A DNA stretch of 64,000 bases from Gracilaria domingensis (lineage: Eukaryota; Rhodophyta; Florideophyceae; Gracilariales; Gracilariaceae). The position numbers were made by a program, and so were the translations under genes. Of the stretch, positions 20,151 to 30,400 are shown one piece after another (the stretch's first letter is position 1; every line of letters starts with the position of its first letter). The notes below the pieces were generated by a model. The model did no database searches. It had not been told where the DNA came from and saw nothing but the letters and a program-made list of their open reading frames with translations. The stretch covers positions 224,652-288,651 of the forward strand of contig VCMS01000040.1 in assembly GCA_022539475.1 (NCBI GenBank), read 5' to 3'.

Positions 20151-21362
20151 TCACTTGCGGGATGCCCATTTAAGTATATTTAGTCCCGTCGGAACGAATA
20201 TTATCCCCAAAGCGAGCGGTAGAGGGGCATTGAAAGGAGAATCGAAGTACAAGGAACCCCATTTAACTAAAGCAGATCCTATGGCAGAGAGGACAAAGAG
20301 CTTGATTGTGAACAACAAGTTCGAATCTGGTAGACTGGCGAGATCCTCAAACCCAAGAAGTGAAGACTCCTTGATTTGACTCTTTTTAGCTTCATTACTA
20401 GCACCGCCAGCCCCGTTGCCCGCCCTTGAAATGCGATACGTTGCCAATGCCATAGTGGTATTTCCAAGTACGGTAAGACCTGCCTGGAGAAGGACCAGTA
20501 CGCTAAGAGATGGTGCGTTATAAAACAAGTGATAAGTACATGCACAAATACCGCTCGTGTGTAATGGGAGCATTCCCCACGTGAGACCTTTCCATTTCTG
20601 ATTCTTGGATGATTCGGCATATTGCCACACGAGGCCCATGGCAATCAGCCATTCAATAAGACTGGATAAATGAATAACCCAAGTCGGGAATGACAGGGCA
20701 TTCTGCGGTTCTTGATGCAAAGGAGCGTATATTGACGAAGCTAGATGAAGGAAAACTAAAAGAGTTGGCAGTAGCTGAGCAGTCAGCTTTGTTGGTTGTT
20801 GACTCTGTTTCAATTCTTTTTCCAGCTTTGTAGTTTGTTTTTGTCTGAACCCAAGCACAATAAGGAGATTAGTTATTGTGAGGAGAGATTCGGCACCACC
20901 ATGCAGCCAGTCAATGTTTGCAAGAATATCATGGTAATGGACCTTTGCGTATATACCTGCTGGAATCGTTGCAAACACAAAAACCAAGAGAAAGCGAAAG
21001 CCAAAATTCACAAGAGGTGGGCATTCAACCTCCGAACGGTTTAGGAAGTAGAGGAAAGTAAGATAGGGCATCAAAGACAACGCAAAAAACTGACCAGCCA
21101 GTCCGTCTATCGTGGCTGGAGAAACTGACCACGGATCAACCAACATTTTCGTCACATTGCCATGTAGCGAAGGCGAGATAACCGGCATAGCTCTTATCGG
21201 TGTACCCCTCAGAGATGAACGACGCCATCTGGTGGTCTGTCCCATTGACGAAAAGCTATAGACCTGAGAACTAGACTTTATCGCTATTCCTTGCAGTCCA
21301 TATGCTGAGTTGTACGGGAGGTACCAAGACCCTACGATTGATCCCACGAAAGCGCAGTTCAT
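20151..21362 (-). CDS. Plastid DUF3593-DUF2499 (Ycf49-like) membrane protein
   Basis: The first ATG in frame is at 21362, giving 403 residues. The frame is open upstream to a GTG at 21581, but the segment after 21362 (MNCAFVGS..., Ser/Arg rich) looks like a plastid transit peptide. The N-terminal half is DUF3593-like: FFALSLMPYLTFLYFL, ATIPAGIYAKVHY, DWLHGGAESLLTITNLL. The C-terminal half is DUF2499/Ycf49-like: IHLSSLIEWLIAMGLVW, WKGLTWGMLPLHTSGICAC, YHLFYNAP. About six to seven hydrophobic segments are visible. Both domains are known from cyanobacteria and plastid-bearing eukaryotes, and their biochemical function is unknown. This gene is the best evidence that the organism is photosynthetic or recently so. 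It ends 65 bp from the THADA-like stop on the other strand. Confidence 0.88.
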   Translation of the reverse strand: MNCAFVGSIVGSWYLPYNSAYGLQGIAIKSSSQVYSFSSMGQTTRWRRSSLRGTPIRAMPVISPSLHGNVTKMLVDPWSVSPATIDGLAGQFFALSLMPYLTFLYFLNRSEVECPPLVNFGFRFLLVFVFATIPAGIYAKVHYHDILANIDWLHGGAESLLTITNLLIVLGFRQKQTTKLEKELKQSQQPTKLTAQLLPTLLVFLHLASSIYAPLHQEPQNALSFPTWVIHLSSLIEWLIAMGLVWQYAESSKNQKWKGLTWGMLPLHTSGICACTYHLFYNAPSLSVLVLLQAGLTVLGNTTMALATYRISRAGNGAGGASNEAKKSQIKESSLLGFEDLASLPDSNLLFTIKLFVLSAIGSALVKWGSLYFDSPFNAPLPLALGIIFVPTGLNILKWASRK

Positions 21363-21781
21363 GTCAAACTCGAATGCTTCCTTGTAGCATGTAAACCCTT
21401 TTGGTTTAGTTATGGTTGGCGTACTTTTTTGGGTTGCTCTTCGAAAGGCCAATCTGTATCGCGCGGCCACACGGGGATGAGAAGATATATCACGAGGTTC
21501 AAACAACCCACAAGGATAGCTGGGATGACCCTCGAGATTGTGTTGTGAAATGTTCACAGAACACGTGATTTGTCTTCCCACTGATGCTCTGGCAGGAGTG
21601 GGGGCTACTGGTAAAAACAGAAATTGCCTGGGTTTTGCTGAGATACACCATGCTGGTGAGATTCTCGCTTTCAGCCCTTGGCTGCGACAGCTATAGAATG
21701 CAAACTGCTCACAAGATTTTCGAAGTCACGGCGTGGGATACAAGTCCAGAAGAGTGGAGCTGTGCAATCCTATCTAGTCGA

Positions 21782-21828
21782 GACTGTTTCTCTGCTGATA
21801 CGTAGTATCTACCAGCAGAGAAACAGTC
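21782..21828. repeat. Strong hairpin, 16-bp perfect stem
   Basis: GACTGTTTCTCTGCTG (21782-21797) is perfectly inverted at 21813-21828. The spacer can extend the stem by ATAC/GTAT around a GTA loop with a small bulge. It lies about 215 nt downstream of the Cys-rich gene stop and upstream of the plastid gene. It could be an RNA structure in a 3' UTR or a terminal repeat relic. Confidence 0.8.
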
Positions 21829-22041
21829 CGGCGAAATGGAAATCCTTGCTTTCTCGCTTAATATCTACTTCTCTTTCCACAATATACTAAAGGGTAATTT
21901 AATTATGATGTTCTATCATCATTCGCAGATCAATGGGGGACGTGTTGCTCACCAGACAGTCTCAAACATGATTCAAGATTCAAAAAGAATTATACCCTGA
22001 CTTCCTCACGTTCCCGCACACTGTTTCTCAGAAATCAAGCA

Positions 22042-23022
22042 TCAATAACCGTAATCGTTATCGTACTCGTAAAATTTGGGACAAACGCCATCCAAATACC
22101 TTAGTCCGCCGAGCTTAAGACAATGACACTTGCTATAGGAGAACACCTCATCATCATTTTCGAAGATACAACATCCGGGAAAGTCGTCTCGGACACAAGG
22201 GGTTGGAGCCACGGACGGTGTCGACGATGGTGAAGGTGAAGGCTTGGGTGACGAGGATGAAGAGGCTGAAGGTATAGGTGAGGGAGATGAAGATGGTGAA
22301 GGAATGGGTGACGAGGATGAAGAGGCTGAAGGTTCATGTGAAGGAGATGAAGAGGGTGAAGACACTGGCGGTGGTATTTCGGGACATTTCCCTCTCGATA
22401 ACACCTTGTTTAGAGGGTTGCACTTGCATGCACATTTGTTTCCCATTGTGACGTTTCCGTCCGGAGTTGAACAGCAAACTGGCCTTCGTTTATTTCCCCC
22501 GCAGCAGAGACATTTGTCCACAACTTCTCCTTGTTGACACTTTCAAGCGCATTGATTCCTCCTCCGGCGAATGCGATTTTTCAGGGCGCAGCACACCCGA
22601 GGGCCGCCCAGTTTGCCACACTTGCGATAACAACGACCACCAAATCTTCCCCTGAAGAAGAAATCAAGTGGGTGTTGCTTTATCTCAGGTAGAAGAGAGG
22701 TTTCCGTGAACTCGGAAGGTGCCATGTTTCTTGCGCGTTCGAAAGGATCTTCATTGAGCTGATTGTACTCGATGTGTTTAGTCGTTTGAAAAGACGAACG
22801 TAACCATTCATGAGGGGAGTCATACTCCATGTCGCTCATGGAGTACGAAACAGCGAGAGCCAGCGCAACAGTGACAGAAACAAAGAGCAACAACTTCAGA
22901 GATAGGCGACGAGGAAGGCGTGCGCCAATTCGTTGCGTCCATGAAGACCTCTCTCCGGTGTTGTTAAACTGCAAGGAGTGGCCCGGTGCACAGATTGCTT
23001 CATAGTTGGATGGAGTGTCCAT
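22042..23022 (-). CDS. Cys-rich single-pass membrane protein with in-frame TGA
   Basis: The frame opens at the ATG at 23022 and continues to a stop at 22042, interrupted only by a TGA at 22545-22543. Residues ~1-40 are polar. A hydrophobic segment at ~41-62 (SLKLLLFVSVTVALALAVS) should be a signal anchor. Three Cys modules share the pattern CC-x(8-10)-(K/Q)C-x-C-x(n). Modules 2 and 3 are separated by a Ser/Pro-rich linker of ~50 residues (SSPSSSPS repeats). In module 2 the motif reads NKCACKC; in module 1 it reads NQCA-TGA-KC. The stop therefore stands exactly where a Cys is expected. Options are a nonsense mutation (TGC/TGT to TGA), UGA decoded as selenocysteine, or two genes. I recognise no family; the extracellular modules look like small disulfide-rich domains. 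Confidence 0.6.
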
Positions 23023-23419
23023 TCTGCAGGATGAACAGAAGAAACGATTGCTCGTTGTAGAGGATGTTGAGCGGAACTGTCGAATGAGGAAGGCTGGGAA
23101 CTCTCATTTATATCAGTCTGTGAAGGGACTTTTGCAGAATGGGCAAGGATTCGATGAGGAGTTTCAGTATCACAGTTTGTGCAAATGCGCAACAAGCTTT
23201 GCTGCATCGGGACGACATCATATCGTCCCCGTGCGGTAAAGCACCATGATGGTGAAACAGAGATGGTAATCGTAGGATGAAAGATGATACACTGCTTCCA
23301 TGTTTATCCTGAGTTACCGGAAAAGCGGCTCAGGATTGCAAACTAAATATTAGGGTACAAGTTGGCATTGATTGGACATAATCGAGTAGCGTAAAACGTT
23401 GAGGTCAAAGATGGAACAC

Positions 23420-24200
23420 AGGCTGGACGAGACTCGTGATCGGACCATTGCTCGCGCTCTATATCTGATGGTTGATATTCCGCAAAAGGAGCAACGAGTA
23501 TGAGGAGAGGGTTTGGTGAACGACTGACGTTGTGACAAGACGTGGCGGAAGGTATTGTGATACGATTCCATAAGCGGAATTGGCGTAACTAAGAGATCTC
23601 CAAGCGATTATTCGAATTCAATATGTCCGTCAACGCAGCAAAAAGAACACGTCGCTTGATGGAAAAGTCTCGCGGACAGGACTTTTCGATATAGAGTTTG
23701 CTCGTAAACCATGTGATGGGAATACTCTGGAAAATGAGAGCCAAGGAAATGAGGAGAGGATTGGGCTTACGACTGACTTCTGACAAGATGTGGAGGAAGA
23801 AATTGTGATACGACTCATGTAGCAAACTTGGCCTACGTAAGAAAGCTGCAAGCGGTAATTTTGGTTCAAGTTGTTGGTGGACTCAGCGAGAAGAACCTGT
23901 TGCTTGATAAATTAATCTCGAGGACGGTACTTACCGATATGCTGCTCTCCAATGTTGCTTAGTATTGTACAGTACAGTTCGATAGGTGATAGGAGCCACG
24001 GGAATGAGGAGAGGGTTTGGTGCATGACTGACGTTCCGACAAGATAGGGAGGAGGAGGACGTGATATGTCTTCAAAAGCAAAAATGGCCCGAAGAAGAAA
24101 GCTCCAAGCAATATCTCGAGTTCAATATACACGTGAACGCCGTGAAAAGAACAAACTGGTTGGTGGGCAAATCTCGAGGACGAGATCTGTCTTTGTGCTG
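23420..24200. repeat. Three degenerate ~250-bp tandem repeats
   Basis: The landmark ATGAGGAGAGG is found at about 23,500, 23,748 and 24,003, each followed by a diverged CGACTGACGTT(G/C)TGACAAGA block. A second landmark, TCTCGMGGACRG, recurs at about 23,668, 23,912 and 24,168. Periods are therefore about 245-257 bp. No unit is convincingly coding. The array sits in otherwise featureless DNA between the Cys-rich gene and the spliced gene. Confidence 0.7.
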
Positions 24201-24429
24201 GAATGCTGGGCAGCGTATTGCGGCGTAGCGTAAGGATGCTTGTTTGGAATTTAGTCTAGAGTACGATTAACCTTTGCGCGGGGGATTGAATCGAATAGCG
24301 TAATAGCTAGAAACAAGGAGATGTGAACTGCGGGTACCTGCAAGGAGCTCGATTAAACAGAGAAGGATGAGGCCGAAGTTAACGGGCAAAGGTGCAGCGG
24401 TGTGTTGCAGCGATGCGTTTCACTGTCTG

Positions 24430-27400
24430 TTAGATACAGACGGATATACCGGTCACATGAGGTGTAGCTCGAGACCAAGCAAACGCTCTACGCCAAGAAA
24501 TCGTCCGGATATATCTGCTGGGGGTGAACGCCGCCGCGCGTAGCGTTATGTTTTGGAGGAACTGTTGCGTGAAATGTCGCATCGTTCTCTGGTGCCATGA
24601 GACTTACAATGCGAATCTCGAGCTCTCGCTGGCCCAGCAAGCCTCTACGCGTCCCGGAGAGGGTGCCACGCGCCCTAAAGACATGCCTGCGCCGTTCTTG
24701 CGGACAACGACAATCATGAACGGCTGTGCATTTGCATGCGTCCAACGCGAGCAGAGACTCTTAATGCCCGCATCTACTTTTTGTAGCAACGCACGACCGT
24801 TATTTTCCAAACTATCGCCTTCAGCTTGTGTAAAACTATCGAGTGCTGCTGCTCAAACATGGAATATATCATGTCATCGATCGAATCAAAGAGGAGCATC
24901 ATCACGTGTCATGAGGCAAGGTCGAGATGACGTGCCTTGTATCGTCAACATGACATCCCGTTCAGCCTTTCGCTGATATGGAGAATCTCTCTCTCTCTTA
25001 CCCGCGCAGTATCGGATGACTATCATGGGCTCGTGAGGAAGACCCAAGTACATGTGCAACATCGGCAACAACAAGAAAAACGAAGAATTGTCAGAGTATA
25101 GCAATGAGAGTGCAAGGTATGTGCTGTTGAGCTGTTTCTCTGGTCACTAACGTCATGTTTGCGGAGCCTTTTTCTTGTTTCAATTCATCGTCGTAGAACA
25201 CGGTTTAGCTTGTCCGATTCCCTTACAAAGAAAAAGTCGAGGCCAAGAGGCTTTTGTGTCGCATCGTAAAGTGCTTCTCGGCACAGTGGAGAGAAAAGTC
25301 AGCGCTGTTTAGGATTTTGGACGGATTCAATCCACCAAGGCCGTAACAACTTGGAGAAGTACGCAGATATGTTTCCGTGCCGAAGAGAAGGTCGAATGGG
25401 AACAACTGTCACCCGCATAGCCGAGCCATCATAGGCTGTTGGTCGGAAGTGTGTGAAAACGCCAAGATGCCCAACTTCCTTCGAAGGAGAACGGAATCTG
25501 TCTTACCTTGGTGCACAAGAACACACACTGGTTATGCGCATCCGTGAAGATGTAAGGCAAATGAGAGACAACACGGTGTAAGGGACAGAGCTTCGACCCA
25601 TCTAACGGAGAGCAACAGGTAAGATTTTGCCCATCATCATAACTGTCGCAACAATAACTGAAGTCCATAAGCGGGACCTTGTACTCTTTACGTGACTCAA
25701 CCTTGAACCTGCAATGGACACATGAGATGATCTCATGTGTCCATTGCAGGTTCAAGGTTGAGTCTCATTGAGATCCGCCTTCACGTGGTGTGTCTGACTT
25801 CCCTCCAGGAAGCGAAACGGATCTAAACTCGGGACTCCGAAGGAGACCCACACCTTTCGAGCCGAACAAGATGAAAAAATCAAAAATTGACGACGGACGG
25901 AGAACGTTACGCATACTTTAACTCAACTGTCGCGGACTTAAGCGTGCAGAACTGGCGTGCATAGCGCACAAATGGAAAGCTGATATCTTATGTTTGCAGG
26001 AAACGCATTTACGCGAAGGAGACTAGACCCCTAAGATCCAAGGATTCTCACTAGTGGGTCGATGTGACAGAAATGCGTCATACGGAAGCCACGGCGGACG
26101 GGGTGGAGGTGTTGCAACATACCAGAGACTCGATCTACGTGTAGATTTGGTAACGGACCGCGCAATAGTCAGTGGAATTGACCGAGTAACTGCAGTGGCA
26201 CGGTCGAAAAAAGGTGTGCTGTCTATCGCCAACGTTTATGTTCCACCTCAAATGAAGAGTGTAAGATGGTATGAGTCTCTACATGAGCAAGATATCGTTG
26301 TGGCTGACTGCATTACATGTGGGTCATGGTATCCTACCAGGGCAGAGGCCTCAGGTATCGAGTTCGAAGAGCATCTTCGTAGCACCGGGAGAGTGGTTAT
26401 TAGCACAGATGGCGTTCCGACCCATACAGACCCAGCCAGAGGAACGCAGAGCGCCATTGATGTGATAGCTGTACCGGAAAATGGCTTCACTTGAGAACAT
26501 GGGAAACCACGGACGAGCCTTTCTCCGATCATCACCCTTGTCTTCTCACGTTGGATATGGACACGAAGTCGTACATTCAAAGGAAACGAGCACGTTGGTG
26601 CATCAAAAAAGCAGACTAGAAGAAGTATCAAGAAGAAGTAGAAAAACAGCTTAGCATGATAGATGATGATCCAAAAAGTAGTGTACATGAAGATTATTCG
26701 CGATTGTATTCTGTAGTGATGAATGTAGCAAGACAAACAGTTCCATTTGGTAAGAAGAAGAGAGAAGCACCTTGGTGGAATCACGAAGCAGCAGAGGCTA
26801 TTCAGGAACGAGTAGCGAGATGGAAAGAATTCCGACAGAACCCATCAGAAGCGACTAAAGAAGCGTTCTGGCAAGCCCAAAAGTACGCCAGAACAACGAT
26901 AGACAAACTGAAAAGGGATACGTGGCGAAGCATGGTAGGCAGTCTCAAACCGACAGACGAGGATACGAAGCTTTGGAAAGTAACGAAAGCTATTGAGGAA
27001 GGAGACTTAGAGACACCAGCACTATGTCCGCCGAATGGAGAAACTTGGCATGACTCGAGGAGAGCTCTATGGTTCGTGAAGTCGGAAATCAGGCAAACTC
27101 GAAAACACAGAACCGACAGGATCATGAGGAACAAGTACAGGAAAGCGCTGGACAAATACCGTGAGAGCACCAGAGTACCTGGGGTGTGCACAGAGCAGCA
27201 GTTCAACATGTCTCATCTGGAAACCGCTCTCAATGAGATGGAGCCCGGCAAAGCTGCCGGACCAGACGAGATTCAAATCGCGTTCCTTCAGCATCTACCA
27301 CAAATTGGGAAGAAACTCTTGCTTGATCTCATAAACAAGAGTTATTTCGTAGGAACTACCCCAGCACAGTGGCGCTTATCCCAGCTCGTACCGATACCGA

Positions 27401-30400
27401 AGCCAGGAAGAAGAGGAAAGTTCCGTCCGATATCGCTCACATCAGTAGTGGCTAGAGTGTCAGAACGCATGGTCAACCGCATATTCATGAAGTGGCTTGA
27501 GCCGAAGCTTCCGCCCTGCCAGGCCGGCTTCAGAATGAAGCGAACAACTGATGAACAGGTGGCCACCATATGTGAGAAAGTAGCTTCAGGATGGAATGAA
27601 CGGAAACAGACTTTGGCAGTATTTTGCGATTTCTCGAAGGCGTACGACAGTGTGGAGCACCACAGGCTTCTCGTAAAACTGCAGGAGATGGGATGTCCCA
27701 CACAATTATGGAGATGGATAAGAGCGCTGTTAATGGATAGACGGTGGACATGCAGATGGGATACAGCGGATAGTCGACAATTTGTAGTCCCGCAAGGAGT
27801 GCCTCAAGGTGGAACGTTATCACCAGGACTTTGGTTAGCCTATATCGCGGATCTAGAAGAGAAAGTGAAGCAAGATGGTGATAACATCAACTTAAGTATG
27901 TTTGCAGACGACGTTTCTATGTGGTCAACTTGTCCAAAGTTGGAGTTATGCAAGAACGCGCTGCAACCAACATTGCAAAGATTGGAGGAGTAGTGCGCGG
28001 AGAACAACATCACACTGAATCCGAAGAAGACATCTATTGTCCCGTTCACGTACACGCAATGGAAGAAGGATAGGGATAAACTCGCTCTGAAGATTGCAGG
28101 AGAACGGATAGACTTACAGGAAAGCACGAGGTTTCTAGGAATAGTGTTAGACTGTCGACTCAACTTTCATCACCATATGAACAAAGTAGCAACAAAGTAT
28201 AGGGCCCGATGCCGCATACTGAGACGCTTGACTGGCACCCGATGGGGAGCAGACTGGACGACCATGAATACTTTCAGGATTGGGCTCGTGGAACCTTTGG
28301 CCAAGTATGGAGCTTCTGTCGTGATTCCGAACGCGCTCACAGTCGCCGTAGAAGAAGTCGAAAGAGCGAGAAATGAGGCGGCTAGGATACAAACAGGGTG
28401 CGTCAGGTCTTCACCAGTACAGAAGTTACGAAGCTTACTTGATCAAACCAGCCTCTACTCTGTAGCAGTATCTCAAGCTGCCACGTTGTATGAGAAAGCA
28501 ATGCGGTGCCCTTCACAACGATTGACACCAATTTTGTTGGCACTAAAGAAGGAAACCGTACCGCGTATCCGAAAGTCAAGGTCAACGTTCAAAACAGCAG
28601 CTGAGCATCGCCTTGCAGAGAGAGGTTTGTTACAACTGCCAAGAGCACTGCTGCCTCGAGAGCCCGGTTTGGTTACTACAGGAAGCATTAACTTTCACCA
28701 CACATCATGCTCAAAAACAGACCCAGTTGGATTTCAGAAGCTGAAAGCAGTAGAAGCGTTGAATACATTACCAAGCGCAAGTTGTGAAACATGGATAGAT
28801 GGATCCGTTGGTGCCCCTGATTGGATCAAAACTGCTAGGCCTTTGCGTACCGCCGTGAAGTGGCCAGAAGGATGGTACGCAGGAACGATGGTTTACCCGG
28901 AAAGCTATCAAAACGTTTGGGAAGAAGTTCGAGAATTTGTTGCAAAGCGAAAGAAACCCCCAGATTTCGTAATCCACTATGATGATGGACTTGATGTAGG
29001 GTATGAATTCAAAGGTGATAATGGACAGGAAATTGAAGACCGCTTTAACGATGTTCGAAAAATGGAGCCTCTTAGGACAGCAAAAGTTGGAGGGAGTGGA
29101 TTTGCAATTTGGTGGGACGAGAATACCGCTTCAGAAACTGGAGTCTTCCCAGCAGGTGTTAATGTTTGCTCCTTCTTTGCCGAAGCGACAGCCTTATACA
29201 AGGCTTCCGAAAGAGTAATAGCGAGGGTACGGCAAGGATGGAGAGGAAATGTAAGATTTGTATTGGACTCACAAAGTCTAGTACTTAGTCTCCAGACATC
29301 AGTGAGAGATCAGCCTCGTTCCGTGCAGGACATTTCAGTAGTGCTCAGTGAAATTGGATCTGTTTGCTCAGTCGATGTACTTTGGGTTCCCAGTCACTGC
29401 GGATTAGAGCGTAATGATTTGGTAGATGAATTGGCAAAGGAGGGACTTAACCTTCCAATGGACATTGAAATCTCCGTGCCCGTTGACTTTGCAGAGGTTA
29501 AGCGAACGGTATCAACACGAAACAAGATGCAACCACTACTGTCAAGTGTACCGCCGAACATAGAGAAACCGGTCTCGTTGCGAGAATCCGAGGTAGCGTT
29601 GTCTCAATTGTATGTGGGACACACTCTAGCATTGCATCCACTTGCAACATACCTTACTGGTAAGAGAGCAGTCTGCAAATGTCGTCCGGGGGTACTGAAT
29701 GACGTAGAACACTACGTGTTGAGATGCCCGCCGAGGAAAACGTCTAGAGTAATGTGCTTACCACCCCGTCACGATCGTCGAGGAATGAGTGTAGCGGATA
29801 TTATAAGGAAATGGCCCAATAGAGTGCTGGGTTTTCTAGTGAAAGAGCGTTTCTTTCATCAGAAACGGTCCGCAGTATGTAGGAATTAGACTACTGCGCC
29901 CGTATTAGAGAGAGAGAGAGAACCTGCAATGAAAACTAGAGGGTGTCAAAATACAATTTAAATAGTATTCTAGCTATTGGGAGACAGAAATAAACTATTC
30001 GCTACACAGGCGGACAAGAAATAAATAATTCGAGTTTTATTTACTTATTTTTTATGAAGACGATTGCATCACCTTGTCTACATCAGATACACACCACAGG
30101 TCTTGATTGGCGTGCAAAAAAAGCTGACTCTCGAAATTAGATGGCAGCATACTGCCACGCCAACCTGACAAGACATAGCCTGCCTTTGAAAAAAAGCGCT
30201 CACAAGCGTTGGAGGTAGGTTGTATGAAGCGCGAGTCAATATAGCGCACAACATTATTGTTGCCCACTCGTTGCCGCTTCAAGGCGCGCTCCGCCATCGA
30301 CAGGGACATGCCTGAACTACTGCTAACAGCAGTAGCATCAACTTCACACCGTAGTTTCCTTACAAAATTCCTTTGTTCCGCCGTTAGCTCATGTCCTTTT

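Larger units (their letters stand above)
25717..29919 (+). mobile_element. Non-LTR retrotransposon (APE-RT-RNase H LINE)
   Basis: About 4.2 kb, bounded by a 12-bp target-site duplication GAACCTGCAATG at 25705-25716 and 29920-29931. The 3' end is a (GA)n tail instead of poly-A. The internal order is apurinic endonuclease, reverse transcriptase, RNase H and a C-terminal CCHC-like motif, as in I/Jockey-related elements. Coding regions carry a frameshift and several stops, so this copy is dead. The first ~70 bp include an inverted copy of the flank. Confidence 0.85.

Noticed and set aside
21830-22041. Possible SECIS element downstream of the Cys-rich gene
   Set aside because: The only AUGA on the sense strand lies in a 6-bp hairpin without the paired GA and helix lengths a SECIS needs.
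23420-24200. CRISPR-like array
   Set aside because: Units are ~250 bp and diverged, with no short identical repeats and unique spacers; the DNA is eukaryotic.
24524-24976. 150-codon plus-strand frame
   Set aside because: Antisense to exons of the proposed spliced gene and without recognisable features.
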